A DNA stretch of 64,000 nt from the NCBI GenBank assembly GCA_032718865.1, contig JALUTQ010000037.1, positions 806,001 to 870,000 on the forward strand, written 5' to 3'. The notes under the pieces are model-generated. The model did no database searches, was not told where the DNA came from, and was given only the letters and a program-made list of their open reading frames with translations. Position 1 is the first letter of the stretch; every line of letters begins with the position of its first letter. Shown piece by piece: positions 19,892 to 31,690 of the stretch. Made by a program: the position numbers and the translations under genes. The DNA is from Tilletia caries. Taxonomy: Eukaryota; Basidiomycota; Exobasidiomycetes; Tilletiales; Tilletiaceae.

Positions 19892-22092
19892 TCAAAGGAA
19901 GGCACCTTCGCTCCTCCGGATAAGCTGTCAGGATTCAAAATTCCGAGTTCCAGCGTAAGCACACAACCCAACATCACAGGTGAGCAAAGGATGTAAGAGC
20001 GACGTACCTCCAGCACCTGCCATCCGCCGGTGATAACATTGTCCGTATCCTTCTCGTTGCGCATCAGCACGGCCACATACACGCACGAATCGGCGCGGTC
20101 CTTGGAGCCGCTGATGACGACTTCCTTCGGAGCGGCGGCGGCGTCGGCGGACCCTGCGGCGTTCTCCTTCTCCCCCGTTGTCGGTGTCGTTGTCGTTGTG
20201 CCTGCCTTCTTCTTCTCCTTCTCTTCCTCTTCACTAGAAGCCTTCTTGTTCCTGGCAGCGCTCGCCTTCCGCTTCGCAGCCTCGGCCGCCTGGTGCTCCG
20301 CGATCCTCTTCGGGTTCGTGCTCGTGAAGTAGAGCAATTCGGTGGTCTCCCATCGGACGACGATCACCGGTGCTAACCCGCCGGTATCGAGGGCCTCGGT
20401 CGAGTCGATGAGTTTCCCTTGGACGACGTCTATGGAGCGGATATCGAGCAAGTTGCCGTGCATCTTGCTGCCTTTCTCCTTCAGGATGGGTTCGATCTGG
20501 GCCGAGATCACCGAGTAGGTCCGTTCGTTGCACCACTGCTTGAGAATGACCTTATTGGCGCTGTGCATGGCATCCACGAGTTCAGGGGCGATGTACTCGC
20601 GCAACTGCCGCTGGAACTCGTCGAGCGTGAACGAAGGCTCGGTCCGTCGGAGCAGTCGTATCGCGGCGGCCGTCTCATTCTCGTCAAAGAGCCAGCTCTT
20701 GAGGCCGTCGCTCCACGAACGCACACGCTCGACGACTGGGTTCTCACTCTCGCCGTATGCCTCTTTGAAAGCCTCGATGCGGCCCTGGAGGGGGACAAAC
20801 TGCTTGACGCGGGACCAGGTTGAGGGCTTGTCGTCGGTGGCCGAGCCTTCGACAGCGACGAGAGCAGAGCCTGCTTTGTAGTTGACGCGACTGACAAGGG
20901 GGTCTTTGAGGGCAAATCCGGAGGGAGGAGGAGGCGGGGGTGCCTTTTCGATCGGAGCCTCATCCTGCTCCACTGCGGCAGGCTTGGATGGAGCGGACGA
21001 GGGAGTCTCTGCCGAGGAGGGTGCGCCGGACGCGTCCTGTGATGAAGTCCCATCGGAAGCGGCAGTTTGGTCAGAAGAGTCCTGTTCAGCCTGTTCCTGA
21101 CTGGCCGCAAACTCGGCAGCAGCCTTCATTTCTTCGGCTGTCTCCTCCGCTCTCCGAATCGCTTTGATCCGACCACGCTCGATCCAGTACTTCTCGTCCT
21201 CGACATCCTCAACGGCAGGCGGTGAGCGTCCAATCTTCTGAAGCCGGATGGCGCGTTTTCGTGAGCGGAGGGCCTTGGCGTCTTCGTCCTTGGAGGCGTA
21301 GATGCGGATGGAGGATGCGCCGTCGTCGAGGGCTTCGAGGATGGTATCTGAGAACTGACGGTAGGCCTCAGTCTGTCGGATGGGAGCAGTTGAGTCGGCG
21401 AGCTGACGGGCAAGCCAGGTGGAGCTGTTGCTGAGACCTTTGATGAGTTCGCTCTCCTCCATCTGTTTGAGGGTGGCAGCCACGGCGTCGCTGACTTTGC
21501 CTCCGTCCTTTCGGAGTCGTTCGGCGGCTGCGCGGAGACGCGGGTTCTCCTGGAGGGAGACGCGGAGAAGCATTCGTTCGTAGGTTTCGCGTGCGACGCG
21601 CATGGTTTCTGAGTCTTGTGCTTTGCCGACTTGACCTTGGAGGGCGGTCATGCCCTCCTGCATTTCTCTTGACTTCTGGAGCTCGGTGCGGAGGGTGTCG
21701 ACAAAGGCCTGGAAGGGAGATCGAATGATGCCATCGCCGCCCCCGCCGCCGCCTCCTCCTGGCTTTGCTTTTTCGTCCTTTTGTTTTTGCTCCCCGTCTT
21801 TGTTTTTGTCTGTGCCTGTGTCTGACTGTTGTTCTTGCTGTTGCTGTTGTTGTTGTTGCTGCTGTTGTTGTAGAGGATGTGATGAAGCGGAGAAGTGTCG
21901 ATGGTGTGCTATTCTTGAGAGTGATAATCTTGATATTGTTGTTGTTGATGGTGATGAGAATGGTGACCGTGATGATGACGATGATGAGGCAGCGAGTGCT
22001 GATGCTGATGCTGACGCTGCAGGGCGTGTTGCCGCTGCTGCTGCGCGCGCACTTGCTGCTGCGAGTGCGAGTGCAACTGCTCTCGATGCCAT
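19892..22092 (-). CDS. TIM44: mitochondrial import motor subunit Tim44
   Basis: Tim44 tethers mtHsp70 to the TIM23 channel on the matrix side of the inner membrane. Exon 1 22092-20008 (ATG at 22092), intron 20007-19925 (GTACGT...GACAG, 83 nt), exon 2 19924-19892 adding LIRRSEGAFL and a stop; about 705 aa. The N-terminus is an Ala/Arg/Ser-rich presequence, followed by an unusual glutamine run (21827-21872) and a glycine stretch. The matrix-domain start SPFQAFVDTLRTEL and the C-terminal Tim44 domain (LRRTEPSFTLDEFQRQLREY ... GNLLDIRSIDVVQGKL) are clear. About 65 low-complexity residues (Lys/Glu, Thr, Ala) are inserted in the C-terminal domain before VYVAVLMRN. The end of the gene rests on a splice inference; the long in-frame read-through of the intron region is not homologous to Tim44. 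Confidence 0.9.
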
Positions 22093-22566
22093 CTTTGCCT
22101 TGCTGCCTTCGTTGCGCGCGCGAGGTTGTCGAGGTAAGAGAGTGATGAAGCTGGTGATCGACGTTCGCAGTCAGTCAGCGAGGCCGACGGAAGATGGAAG
22201 AACGCTTCCAAGTCAGTTCTTTGTTTGTTATTCTCTCGGCCGTAAGAGCGATTAGGTAAGCGATGCTCTGCCCACATATCCGCTCGCTCACAAACTCACT
22301 GCTTGGGACATGGAAAGGTCAAGCCCAACTGAGGAATAAGTAAGAGAGATGCGCGCGAGTTCAGCAAGTCATTCGCTTGCGCGCTCCATCGCTTCGTCGA
22401 TGCCGCCCGCGATGAGACCGAGAAGGTGATGCGCTTCGAAGCCCTCGAGTCACGAGCCGAACTTGACAAACACGCCCTCCCGCTGTACACTCGTTCACAT
22501 CTCTACCCTCCTTCTTGTCCTCCTCTTCCTCCTTGCCCTCAGCATCAGCCACTCTGCCGCTGACCC
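22093..22566. other. TIM44 upstream region; possible short exon near 22340-22470
   Basis: A stop-free stretch on the plus strand (contains RFVDAARDETEKVM and ESRAELDKHALPL) looks coding-like in composition, but I find no consistent way to splice it to the next gene. Left as an open question; it may be an upstream exon of the 22567 gene. Confidence 0.25.
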
Positions 22567-23647
22567 ATGAGTTCGCTACAGAATCAGATATCGATATCGG
22601 CGGTCTTGCCACCATGCGTTTTGCGTGGGACCCCACCGAACGAGCAGCCCACCAAACGAGCAGCACGCTTCTGGGGCACCCTGTCCTACGATATTCCCCG
22701 CGGAGCCAAGATCGAATGCAGCGGGTATGCTGCCTTCCGCAACAAGAACCGACCTACGATCTTTGGTGTCCAGATATGGGACGCCACCATGCATCCGTAT
22801 CTCGCCATCAAGCTGCGCAATCGAAGGGCGGCGGCGGCGGCGGTGACAAATCATTAGTCCGAAGCAGTAACGTCTCAAGCCCAGCAGAAGCAATCTCAGG
22901 AAGAAGGTGGCGCATCGTCGTCACCGCGCTCCGCTGCCGATGCTGCATTCCAGAGAGCAAGCGGTCCTCCACCCTCCTTCGATCCCTCGGCCATCCTTGC
23001 CCATGCCATCGACGCTCTCGGTCTCAATCTCGCGCAGGAGGAACGGCCTGGTCCGCGCTTCTTTGTCAACATCCAGACCGATGGGCCAGCTACTCAGATC
23101 TGTTCCAGCATTGGGTTTTCTTGATCCTTCCAAGTTTGACGAATGGCAGACGCTAATCGTGAGTGGCCGCACATTCAATTCTCGAAAACTAAAGAATAAC
23201 ATTGGCAGAATCGTTCGCTGATCTTTTGTTTTTCTCATGCAGATTTCCTTTGATTCCTTTGTGCTGACCAACACTGGCACAGTCACGCTATCACCCCTTA
23301 TGATGTTGCGCGAGAAGATCCGAATCATCGGCATCAGTGCCGTTCTCGACGTGCCAGCAATCCCACACTCCGCCGGCGCACAAGCATCATCCTCCTCCTC
23401 ATCATCATCGTCGTCAACATCGTCCTCCACTGAGTCAGCCTCCATCCCATACTCCCTCTTGTCCTCATCCACGCAGATAGAACCGATTGTACCTCGGAAG
23501 CGGGCCGCGGTTGTAACAGGAGCGGGCGAGGAGGTCGAAGAAGTGGGAACTGGAGAAGATGACTGGGCATCGGATGGAGATCGATCTGCGAGGACCACCT
23601 TCTTCTCCTGTACGAGGCAGCAAGTGTGGTCGCTCTTTTTCCTATGA
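22567..23647 (+). CDS. unrecognised multi-exon gene with a homopolymer frameshift
   Basis: I do not recognise the family. Working model: ATG 22567, exon to 22842, short intron 22843-22884 (GTGACA...CCCAG, 42 nt, removes an in-frame TAG), exon 22885-23158, intron 23159-23242 (GTGAGT...ATGCAG), last exon from 23243. The second exon shifts frame at a TTTT run (23116-23119): one T fewer would join SSIGF to LDPSKFDEW. The last exon continues ISFDSFVLTNTG, then has a Ser run and an acidic tail; near its end another frame (ending AIEQVYAVADPDEVD) looks more natural, suggesting a second slip. Segments such as WGTLSYDIPRGAKI and FDPSAILAHAIDAL read like real protein. It is either a decaying gene or a gene damaged by sequence error. 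Confidence 0.45.
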
Positions 23648-24080
23648 CCTCGCCATTGAGCAAGTGTATGCAGTCGCTGATCCAGACGAGGTCGATTGAA
23701 GATAATCACAAAGACAAAAAGAACGTTCGGACGGGTGTCCGTGTTTAACGTACCACTCCTCTCCTCGACAAGTCCACATCGCAGCTCACAGGGGAGATAC
23801 ACATTCATATGATTACCTGCAGTTCCCTCCTTCCCGCTATGTAGTCCTCTGTCAGGCCTATACTTAGGATAGGATCTCTGGCGAACGTTCGCTTTGCTCA
23901 CATCTCCATGATCCTCATAACAGACAATCATTGAGGCCAGGAAGCAGAACGATGGAGCTGATGTATGTATGCATGTATGTTTGATTTGGAGAAGAAAAGT
24001 CACGCCTGACGAGCGCCTGAGCGCCTGACATAAACTGCCCGTAAGTAGCCGCGGCCCGTTTGCCCCGACAACGTCAAGCA

Positions 24081-24624
24081 TCAGGGTCGCACGTTTTTCA
24101 ATTTCTCGATGAGCTCGCTGTAATTCTTGACCGTTACACCGACTTTCGTGGCGTACTGCTCCAGCTTGTTGATGTGTTCCGCCTGATCAGGCGACGGACT
24201 CTCGGAAAGGAGTGCTAGCTCCCACGCCTTCGTCTTGGCCTGTATGAAATCGTCGATATAGAGCTCTGCTCACTCGCAAACACAACAGATGGAGGGCAGA
24301 TCCAGTTTGTCAGATCTTGTATCTGCTTCACATATGCTGACGTATGTGAGAACTCACTGCGCTGTTTTTCAAATAAGTTGACATCCCCTGCCGCTTCGCC
24401 TGAGCTTGAAGGTCCTGCGCGGGCCTTGAGCTGCAACCCCCAATCAACGAAAGCAATCGGCTGGTCAATGTTACAATCCAAAACGACCTGAACAATCGGA
24501 GAGAGGAACTCACGCTGGACGTCGGAGATAGGCCCGGGTAGGAAGGGTCCGGCAGAGGTGCCGACTTGGCCAGTGTGGCGAGAAGGAGGAAGGGCCCGAT
24601 GAGGAGAAGGCAAGGGTAGAACAT
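24081..24624 (-). CDS. small protein with signal peptide, 122 aa, unknown function
   Basis: Three exons: 24624-24514, 24430-24358, 24265-24081, with GTGAGT donors and CAG acceptors; phases fit exactly (37 codons, 24 codons plus one base, then 60 codons and TGA). N-terminus MFYPCLLLIGPFLLLATLAKS is a hydrophobic signal peptide or anchor with likely cleavage after an Ala/Ser stretch. The mature part is short and helical, including DDFIQAKTKAWELALL and a C-terminal KNYSELIEKLKN. No cysteines after the signal region apart from none seen in the last exon. Could be a secreted or inner-membrane-associated small protein. I recognise no family. The 430 bp between this gene and 23647 hold nothing I can name. 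Confidence 0.65.
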
Positions 24625-25032
24625 TGATGGCACAGGCGAGCTGGGGTTGGAGCTTGGGAAGGAAGAAAAGGGGAAGTGGGGTACGGAAGTGTGAGCGAAA
24701 GGATTGGGTCAGTGATTGCGCTCCTTATATACCTTGCACCGATCCAACCATGATTGCCATCTTCAAGGTTCAAGCTGCCCCGGGTGCACCGATTGACCGA
24801 TCAGAGGCCACAGCCAATACAACGAGTACTGAGTACTGAGTAGCCAAGAGTGAGTTAGTCAACGCCCCGTGGAAGCCCCGAGTTGGCAAAGTTCATCTGC
24901 CTTGTTGTGACTGAAATCTGAAAGAGAAGGGGAATAAAGAAATCGAGATGGGAGATCGGATCATCCAGGTCGTCGCGCCAGCGGGAGGCACGGGAAAAAC
25001 CTTTAGCCACGACCGGGCGAAGGAAGCGTTGA

Positions 25033-25471
25033 GGCCCTGATCAGTTGCGAGCGCGCCCACTTTGAAAAATGAGCGCGCGCTCTGTGGGCCGACATGAGGC
25101 GCGCGAATGTTCAGTTGCGCATTTTTAGGGCCGGCGGCCCAGAAATTTCAGAGCGCGCTCACTCACAATTCTCGCGCTCTCTGGGCCCACCTCCCGAGGT
25201 CGGCCCACAGAGCGCGCGCCCTCGCGCCCGCTCTGACAATTACAACCACGTTACACCGCCATTGTAATCCAAATGAGAAGAAATACAAAGTCACAAAATG
25301 AGATAGCAAAAGCCGTCCCGGTCAAAAGCAGAGCCCACTTCCCAGCGCGAGGGCTGATCAGTTGCCAGCCCGCGCCCTATGAGCGCAAATTTTCAGAGCG
25401 CGGCGCGAGGGCCTCGCGCCCAGTGGGTTGAGCGCCAAAATCAGGGCGCGCGCTCGCAACTGATCAGGGCC
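25033..25471. mobile_element. short TIR element (MITE-like), 439 bp
   Basis: Begins GGCCCTGATCAGTTGCGAGC and ends with its reverse complement (GCTCGCAACTGATCAGGGCC), with arms of about 23-26 bp. TGA flanks both ends, so a 3-bp target duplication is possible. Inside, a second inverted pair (GCGCTCTGTGGGCCGAC near 25078, its complement near 25200) and a third partial copy of the end motif (GGCTGATCAGTTGCCAGC near 25350) suggest two nested or adjacent elements. No coding capacity. It lies between the small secreted-protein gene and RIO1. Confidence 0.7.
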
Positions 25472-25764
25472 TGAGAGGAGGGAACGATGAGCGAGTAAAA
25501 GCCAAGCGTAGAAGTGACTTAGTGACGGATTCAAGGGAACGGTCCGCTTCGCGTCCACTCACTGGAGAGCATGCTCGTCGTCCTTCTGCTGGCCCGATGA
25601 TGAAGCGTTTGAATCAATCAATGCTGCCACTCGCTTATGTAATCTATAGTCTCCCGCGATATCCGTGATCCCGCTTCCCACGGAAATTTTTGGGAACCTT
25701 CCTGCTCATCTTGACGTCCACCGCATCGACATCGACATCGACATCGACAGGATTGATATCGAAG

Positions 25765-28060
25765 ATGGATCAGTTCGAAGACGCTCCCGACGATCATACT
25801 CAGGACCAGCTTGCTCAGAAGGTCACTCAGACGCTCTCCGGAGCAGCACCGGCAACGACCCAGTCAGCTGAAGCACGCATCGACGACGATCATCACCAGC
25901 TCCAGCATAACGACGATGAGCAGGATGACGATGAGGACGACGAGGAATACGATGAGGAATACGACGATCTCAGCGACCTCGACTCTGTCGGAAGAGTAGA
26001 AGACGCAGATTGGGAACTCGCACGTGGAGACTTCACCAAGCACTTCAACCGATCACGACAACTCGCGGCGGCCATCTCCACAGGCACCAATGGCAGCGAC
26101 CCAGCAGCGTCAGGCTCAGTCCCACGATCAAGCTCGGGCGCAAAGGACGGAGCACAGCTGGTCGCGCTACCTGCGTTCAATAGACCCTCCGCCGCTGCAC
26201 GACAGAAGAAAGTGGCCGCCGTTTCATCAACGGGCTCGGGAGGAGCAGGAGGAGCCTCCGCCTCCGCCTCGTCCAAGATTGAAGCCCAGCTCGCAGCCCT
26301 CTCCTCCCACTTTTCCTCCCGCATCCACATCTCCTCCTCCTACGACCCCTCCCTCGCCATCGGCGGCTCCCTCAACACAGGCAACGTACCCCGCAAAACG
26401 GCTGACTCTCTCGACACTCTCCGCGTACGGGACAAGGCGGACCGCGCAACGCTCCAGCAGGTCCTCGATCCGCGCACCCTTGTGATCTTGTTCAAGATGC
26501 TGCAGAGGAATCTGATTGAGCAGGTCAATGGGTGTGTAAGTACGGGAAAGGAGGCGAATGTCTATCATGCGTCTGTGCCTCCGCCGGAATCTCAGGCGGC
26601 CTCCTCCAACGCAGCCGTCGGCGGCGCGTCGGCTCCACCACTTTCGCCCTCCGAAATTGCAGCTCAGAAGGAGCACGCCCACAAACACGGCTACGCTCTC
26701 AAGATCTACAAAACCTCCATCCTCGTCTTCAAAGACCGGGACCGGTACGTCTCCGGCGAGTTCCGCTTCCGACACGGCTACAGCCGGCACAACCCGCGCA
26801 AGATGGTCAGGCTCTGGGCCGAGAAGGAGGCTCGAAATCTGAAGAGGCTCGTCAGTGCTGGTATTCGCGCACCGATGTTGGTTGATATTCGGGATCATGT
26901 GCTTGTTATGGATTTCTTGGGAAGGGACGATGGCTGGCCTTCCCCCAGGTTGAAGGACGCGAAGGAAATGATCAGGGAGGAGGCGGAAAGGGCCGGGGGT
27001 GTTGGGCTCGAGGCGCGCTGGGATGAGCTGTACTACGAGCTTGTGGTGGTCATGAGAGTCATGTACCAGAAGTGCAGACTGGTCCATGCCGACTTGAGCG
27101 AGTACAACATTTTGTGAGTCATGCCCGCCCTGCTTCTTATCTCGTTCTCTTAATTGGATCGAGACAACTGAAATGCCTTCTGCTTCCTCCAAAAAGATAC
27201 CACGAAGGCCATCTCTGGATCATTGACGTCTCCCAATCCGTCGAACACGACCATCCACGCTCCTTCGACTTCCTCCGGGCCGACATTCAACACGTGAACG
27301 ACTTCTTCCAGAAGCAAGGTGGTGTCCGCGTGCTTGGTCTCCGGGCCTTGTTCGAGTATATCACTCGGGCGGAGGAGATGTCGTTGGACGAGGTACGGGA
27401 GAACCAAGATCTCTTCGCAGAGGGAGCAGCGGGCGCTCCTGGCGCAAGCGACGTCACGTCCGCTGGAGGGAAGACAGAGGATCAAGAAGAGGAGGAGGCA
27501 GCAGCGAACAACGCCGTTTTCGCGCGCGCGTACATCCCCCGCACCCTCGACGAAGTCTACGACCCGGAACGCGACGCCGAGATCCTCAAGCGGCCGGGCG
27601 GGGCGAAGGAGTTGGTGTATGCCTCGATTACCGGTATGGATCAGGTTCGGCATAAACAACAGGATGGGAAGGGAGGAAAGGAGTCGGGGTTGGGGAAGGT
27701 GGCTGAAGATGGGGCGAAGGGGGAGGAGGAGAGTGGGAGTGGGAGTGAGGAGGAGGATGGGAGTGAAGGTGACAGTGATAGTGACGATTCGGACGAGGAT
27801 GGCGATGGGGAGAGGATTAAGGTTCCGAGAGGGCACCGGCACGAAGATCGAGACGTGAAGAAGGTGAGTTTGTTTTATCCCAGCTACAGATCCATGCTGG
27901 AAGGCGTTGTTGCTGACCCCTCCCCCCGCCATTGTTTTTCCCCTCTCTCCGTTCGCAGGAACGAAAGAAGGAAGCCAAAGAGGCGGCGAGGGAACGAAGA
28001 AAGACGAAGATGCCGAAGAAGGAAAAGAAGGCGGCGATGAAGAAGTCGCAGGGGAGATGA
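25765..28060 (+). CDS. RIO1: atypical kinase/ATPase Rio1
   Basis: Rio1 acts in late cytoplasmic maturation of the 40S ribosomal subunit. Exons 25765-27113, 27197-27863, 27959-28060; introns 83 and 95 nt; 705 aa. ATG at 25765 lies just after a GACATC microsatellite in the leader. The N-terminus is acidic ([13 protein letters not shown]). RIO domain: phosphate loop [11 protein letters not shown] (from residue 257), YALKIYKTS, the conserved [17 protein letters not shown] block, catalytic [12 protein letters not shown] (Asp 443), split by intron 1 inside the Leu codon, then metal-binding [12 protein letters not shown]. The C-terminus is an acidic stretch followed by a highly basic Lys/Arg/Glu tail, as usual for Rio1. 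A 20-residue insert with Ser/Ala/Pro sits after the phosphate loop. Converges on the CAP-domain gene; the 438 bp between them hold nothing else. Confidence 0.96.
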
Positions 28061-28498
28061 AGGGAGAACATGATCTTCCTGTTTTTGGTTGGGGCCATCT
28101 TTCCACAGGAATGCAACATGTCAGCCCCTGCATTCATCGGACAAAGGCTTTCGCTTTTCGGTGATATAGGGATGGAAGGGCAAAAGGACGTTGTTGATAT
28201 GACAATTTGTTTGATTTGGTTTTGGTTTCGTTGATGATGTACAAGATACAAGAGGGGAAGTCGAACTATACAGGGGGTGACGGTGACTGGAAGGTTTTCC
28301 TGAGTGAAAGAGGATGGAAGGGAACACAGTTGGTGATACATACAGCAGAGTAGCGAACAGAAGAAGGAGTGCTGGGTTTTCGTAATGTCGGGTCGCGAAA
28401 GAGGAATTTTCCGAAGTGGTCGAACGTCGCACAGCGAAGATCGATATGTGTGAACTGGGATGGGATGCCGAGCTTGAGAGGGAGGGTTCGGTCTGTCT

Positions 28499-29919
28499 TC
28501 AGACAGTCAAAGGGCTTCTTCCCAACACCGTTGAGAGAACGCCGCTGACAATGGGCACGCTCGAGACGATGCCGTTGACAAGGGGCACGCCGACAGGAGG
28601 AAGGACCTGGGTGTCGAATTGGCCCATCACGTTTCCGGGCAAGTTGGAGTACTGTAGAGGGAGCGATGGGACCAGAAGATGGGAAGAGAGATCAGAAATG
28701 GAGATCGAGGGGCAAAGGGAGGCGATCAGGGATCATGATGAACGATGAACAAGTCCAAAAAAACTCACCTCGCACCAAATGTTGGACGCCATCTCCGGCC
28801 CAGTCCACGAAAAGCCGAGCTGCTGGGGCGTGCACTGGACGACAGCACATCCCACCGTGCGGGAGCTCTTCCACACGAGCTGACTGAAATGACCCGTCTC
28901 CTCGGAGAAGTTCGGAGCTGAGAAGTTGTAGGCCTTGATCTCGTTGTACCACATGTCCGCAGCGGCGGCCATGGTCACCGGCGTGCCTACCGTCGCCGCT
29001 CCGTTCTCGCCGTAAGGCCCGGCACTGTGTGCCCAGATGCATTTGCTGGCGTGGTTCTTGGCGAAGCTAGAAGTTTCGGCGGCAAGGTTGAGACAAAGTG
29101 TGAGCTTGGGGAAAGACTTATGTTGGTGATGTTCATATACTCACGCGGCAAGTGTGTTGTTCCATGTGAGAGCGGGGGCGTTGTGCTTGGCGCGGTAGGC
29201 ATTGCTGTGGGTGGTGAAGGACAGGTCAGCTCATTGAAGGGGAAAAGATAAGCGAGGGGAATCGGAACAGAAACGTACTGGGTATCGACGACGGCTTGTT
29301 GCTCAGGCGTCGTAGGGTCGCCGGTAGCGATCGATGTGGGAGTGGCAGCAACGGCGGTGGTGATGAAGCTCGTCGTGGGTGTTCCAGCTGAGGTGGTTGG
29401 GACCACTGTCGTAGTGACAGGGACGTTCGTTGTTGTGGTCACTACCGTGATGACAGGTACGACAGTGGTGACGGGGACGACCGTGACGGAAGTGAGCACG
29501 GTGGTCACGCCAGAGACCGTCTTTGTTGCAGTGGCTGTACTTGTTACCGAGGCCACCGTAGTCTTAGTCGAGGTGACGGTGACTGTGGCAGTCTTGATGG
29601 AGGTGTAGGTTGTCGTCTTTGCGGGCATCAACGCCGGGAAGAAGGGAATGGTCCAGACGATGGTGGGCGTAGGACGGACCGAGTTGCCCGCAGCGATAAC
29701 CTTGGCCGCGTATGTTGGTTTGGTTGTTGAAGCCGTGGTGACGGGCTTGCAGCTGTTCGTGAGCTTGCATGCTGCTGTGTTAACGCCGCCCACGACGGCG
29801 CCAACCAGACGTCGAGAGGGGTCCGTGGACCGCCCAGACGCTGGGAGGGCGAAGGTCATGTTTGCAGCGGCCAGAAAGGCGACGATGAGCAGGAAGAATG
29901 ATCGGTTGGTGGCGGTCAT
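28499..29919 (-). CDS. secreted CAP/SCP (PR-1-like) domain protein with Thr-rich stalk
   Basis: CAP-superfamily proteins are secreted; fungal members (Pry type) bind sterols or lipids. Exons 29919-29279, 29204-29145, 29066-28769, 28651-28499; all junctions keep frame; 383 aa. The start is set at the ATG at 29919 because it opens a signal peptide (NRSFFLLIVAFLAAANM). Residues about 40-205 are Thr/Val/Ser/Pro-rich, likely O-glycosylated. The CAP domain starts at residue 214: HNAYRAKHNAPALTWN, then CIWAHSAGPYGEN, HFSQLVWKSSRTVGC and NVMGQF. The conserved His and Glu residues of the CAP cavity are present. The tail after NVMGQF is hydrophobic and Val-rich. It could be a cell-wall-associated effector or housekeeping Pry protein; nothing here distinguishes them. 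Confidence 0.93.
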
Positions 29920-30709
29920 CTTGGGAGTGTATCGCTTGATGCTGATGGTCCTTTTGTTGAATCGAAAGTCGTCCGTTGGGTCGATGAAGGTATACAGTGA
30001 GGTTGCTGTTGCAGCGTGTTGAAGTCGTAGAATCGTAAAGAGGAGAGAGGTAGAGAGAAAGAGCAAAAAGTAGTCGTGAAAGGGCTCAATGATGAGAATG
30101 GGGAGGCCTGGAGAAGAAAAAAAGGTCTGCAGTCAGGATCATAGACGGCCTTCTTATAGACATCGGCCGACTTCATTGCTGGAAATCCACAAGTTAGATC
30201 TGGTGCAACGCAGACCGAAGCAGACAGCTGGGCATAGAACAGAGGACCGAAGGCCATCAACTGGCATCGGCGACTGCCTGAGCTTCGGGCTTCCTGGTGG
30301 GGAAAACAGAAGGCAACAGCCAGACCAACCACTTCACGGACAATGTTTGCTTGAGAGTCGCCACTGTTCCCCGGTACATCCGCGCTCTTCTCGACCTTCG
30401 CCCTCGGGGTGTCGTCGGTGCGGCGTCCGCCCGAGAAGGATGGAGGCGCAAGGAAGGTGGTCGCGCAAGGAGAGCACATGCTGCCCTGCTCCCCGAGTCA
30501 GTACAACGCGGAGAACAAATGGCGGGCGGCATGGTAAAGCTTCGAATGCCGCAGCATTCGCCGCCCAGAACATCTGCACACATACACACAAAGGGGGAAC
30601 ATGGGGAAGATGAGAGCATGTTCAGTGCGTCAAGCGTCAAGGCACTTAAGCTGCATTAGAGAAGATCGTCCTTCAGCCTGCAACAGCGATCTTCGCAGGA
30701 TATGGTCAT

Positions 30710-30882
30710 GTCTGTGCGGGTATCAAACAGCAAACAAAACGATGAGAGGTCAGCGGTCAGCTTCTACTTACAAAGAATCGGAAGATCTCTTACTGGCACG
30801 CTATGGGCCTGTCTGTGCTCCCGGGTATCAAACAGCAAACAAAACAATAAGAGGTCAGCTTCTACAAAGAATCAGAAGATCT
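30710..30882. repeat. imperfect tandem duplication, about 75-bp unit, 100-bp spacing
   Basis: TCTGTGC...GGGTATCAAACAGCAAACAAAAC...AGAGGTCAGC...AAAGAATC.GAAGATCT occurs at about 30710-30787 and again at 30810-30882, with small indels. It lies in the non-coding stretch 29920-31330 between the CAP gene and BUD22, where I see no other gene. Confidence 0.7.
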
Positions 30883-31332
30883 GGAGCGATTGCCGACCAC
30901 CTGCCTAGCCTTGCTCAGAGCGCTCGGAGCTGGAGGAGGAGAGAAACAGTGAGCGGTGAAAGATTCACGTGCATATACCGCCCCGTTTGATGAGCCGACG
31001 TGGTTGGTGACTGACTTCGATCTGAAGTAGTTGGAAGACCGATAGGATGGTGGCCGTCATGCATAATGGTGGTGGATGTTCTGCAGACGAATGGGGAACG
31101 ACGGAAGAATGAAACGCTTGTTCCGCCCTGCAACTTGCCTCAGGGCTAGCTCGGCCCGCATCCGTACAAAGGAGAGCTCTCAGCTCCGCAACCGATCCGC
31201 CGCTCGCTACCAGTCAGTAGTAAGTACTGTCAGTGACGACTCTGCAGCTCTCTCGGTACGGTTCTTTATTGAGCCTGGCGAGCGGAAGTACGTGCGCGAA
31301 CCTGCGGAGATGAGCGTTGTGGCTAGACTCAC

Positions 31333-31489
31333 TTGACGTCGCGACCCGGCGGCCCAGGACTCCACCAGCGGGCTATAGTCCTGAAGGAGGACATCAGCCT
31401 CGCCAATCACGTTCGCCAGACATCTATGTGAGCTTCGCACCCAAGATACGTACGTCTTTTGATGCTCTGACGAAGTCCGCTGGCTGCAT
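31333..31489 (-). CDS. candidate small gene, two exons, 3' end unresolved
   Basis: ATG at 31489, first exon to 31454 (MQPADFVRASKD), GTACGT donor, acceptor CTTCAG, second exon 31380-31333 (DYSPLVESWAAGSRRQ) with a GTGAGT donor. The next exon cannot be fixed. Splice signals and the 200-bp head-to-head distance from BUD22 are the only support. Not recognised. Confidence 0.22.
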
Positions 31490-31690
31490 GCGGACGGCGG
31501 AAAGAGAGAGCTTGAAGCGGTATTTCAGCGGTGAAAAGTGCGTTTTTGATTTCAAAATTCCGAGAGCGTTAAGTCCGGCGCAACACCCCGGATATCACGG
31601 CATCCTTCTCCCTCACTCTCACCCAAAAAAGTTGGCTGGGGAGAGCGAGAGGCGAAGAACGTCGATGTCCACCCAGAGAAGTTCAGCATC

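Noticed and set aside
19543..20007. In-frame extension of TIM44 by about 155 residues
   Set aside because: Begins exactly at a GTACGT donor and shows no similarity to Tim44; splicing to 19924 gives a normal-length C-terminus.
22921..24081. Long minus-strand ORF of 386 codons
   Set aside because: It lies opposite a better-supported plus-strand exon pair with a clean intron, has no domain, and begins without a plausible start.
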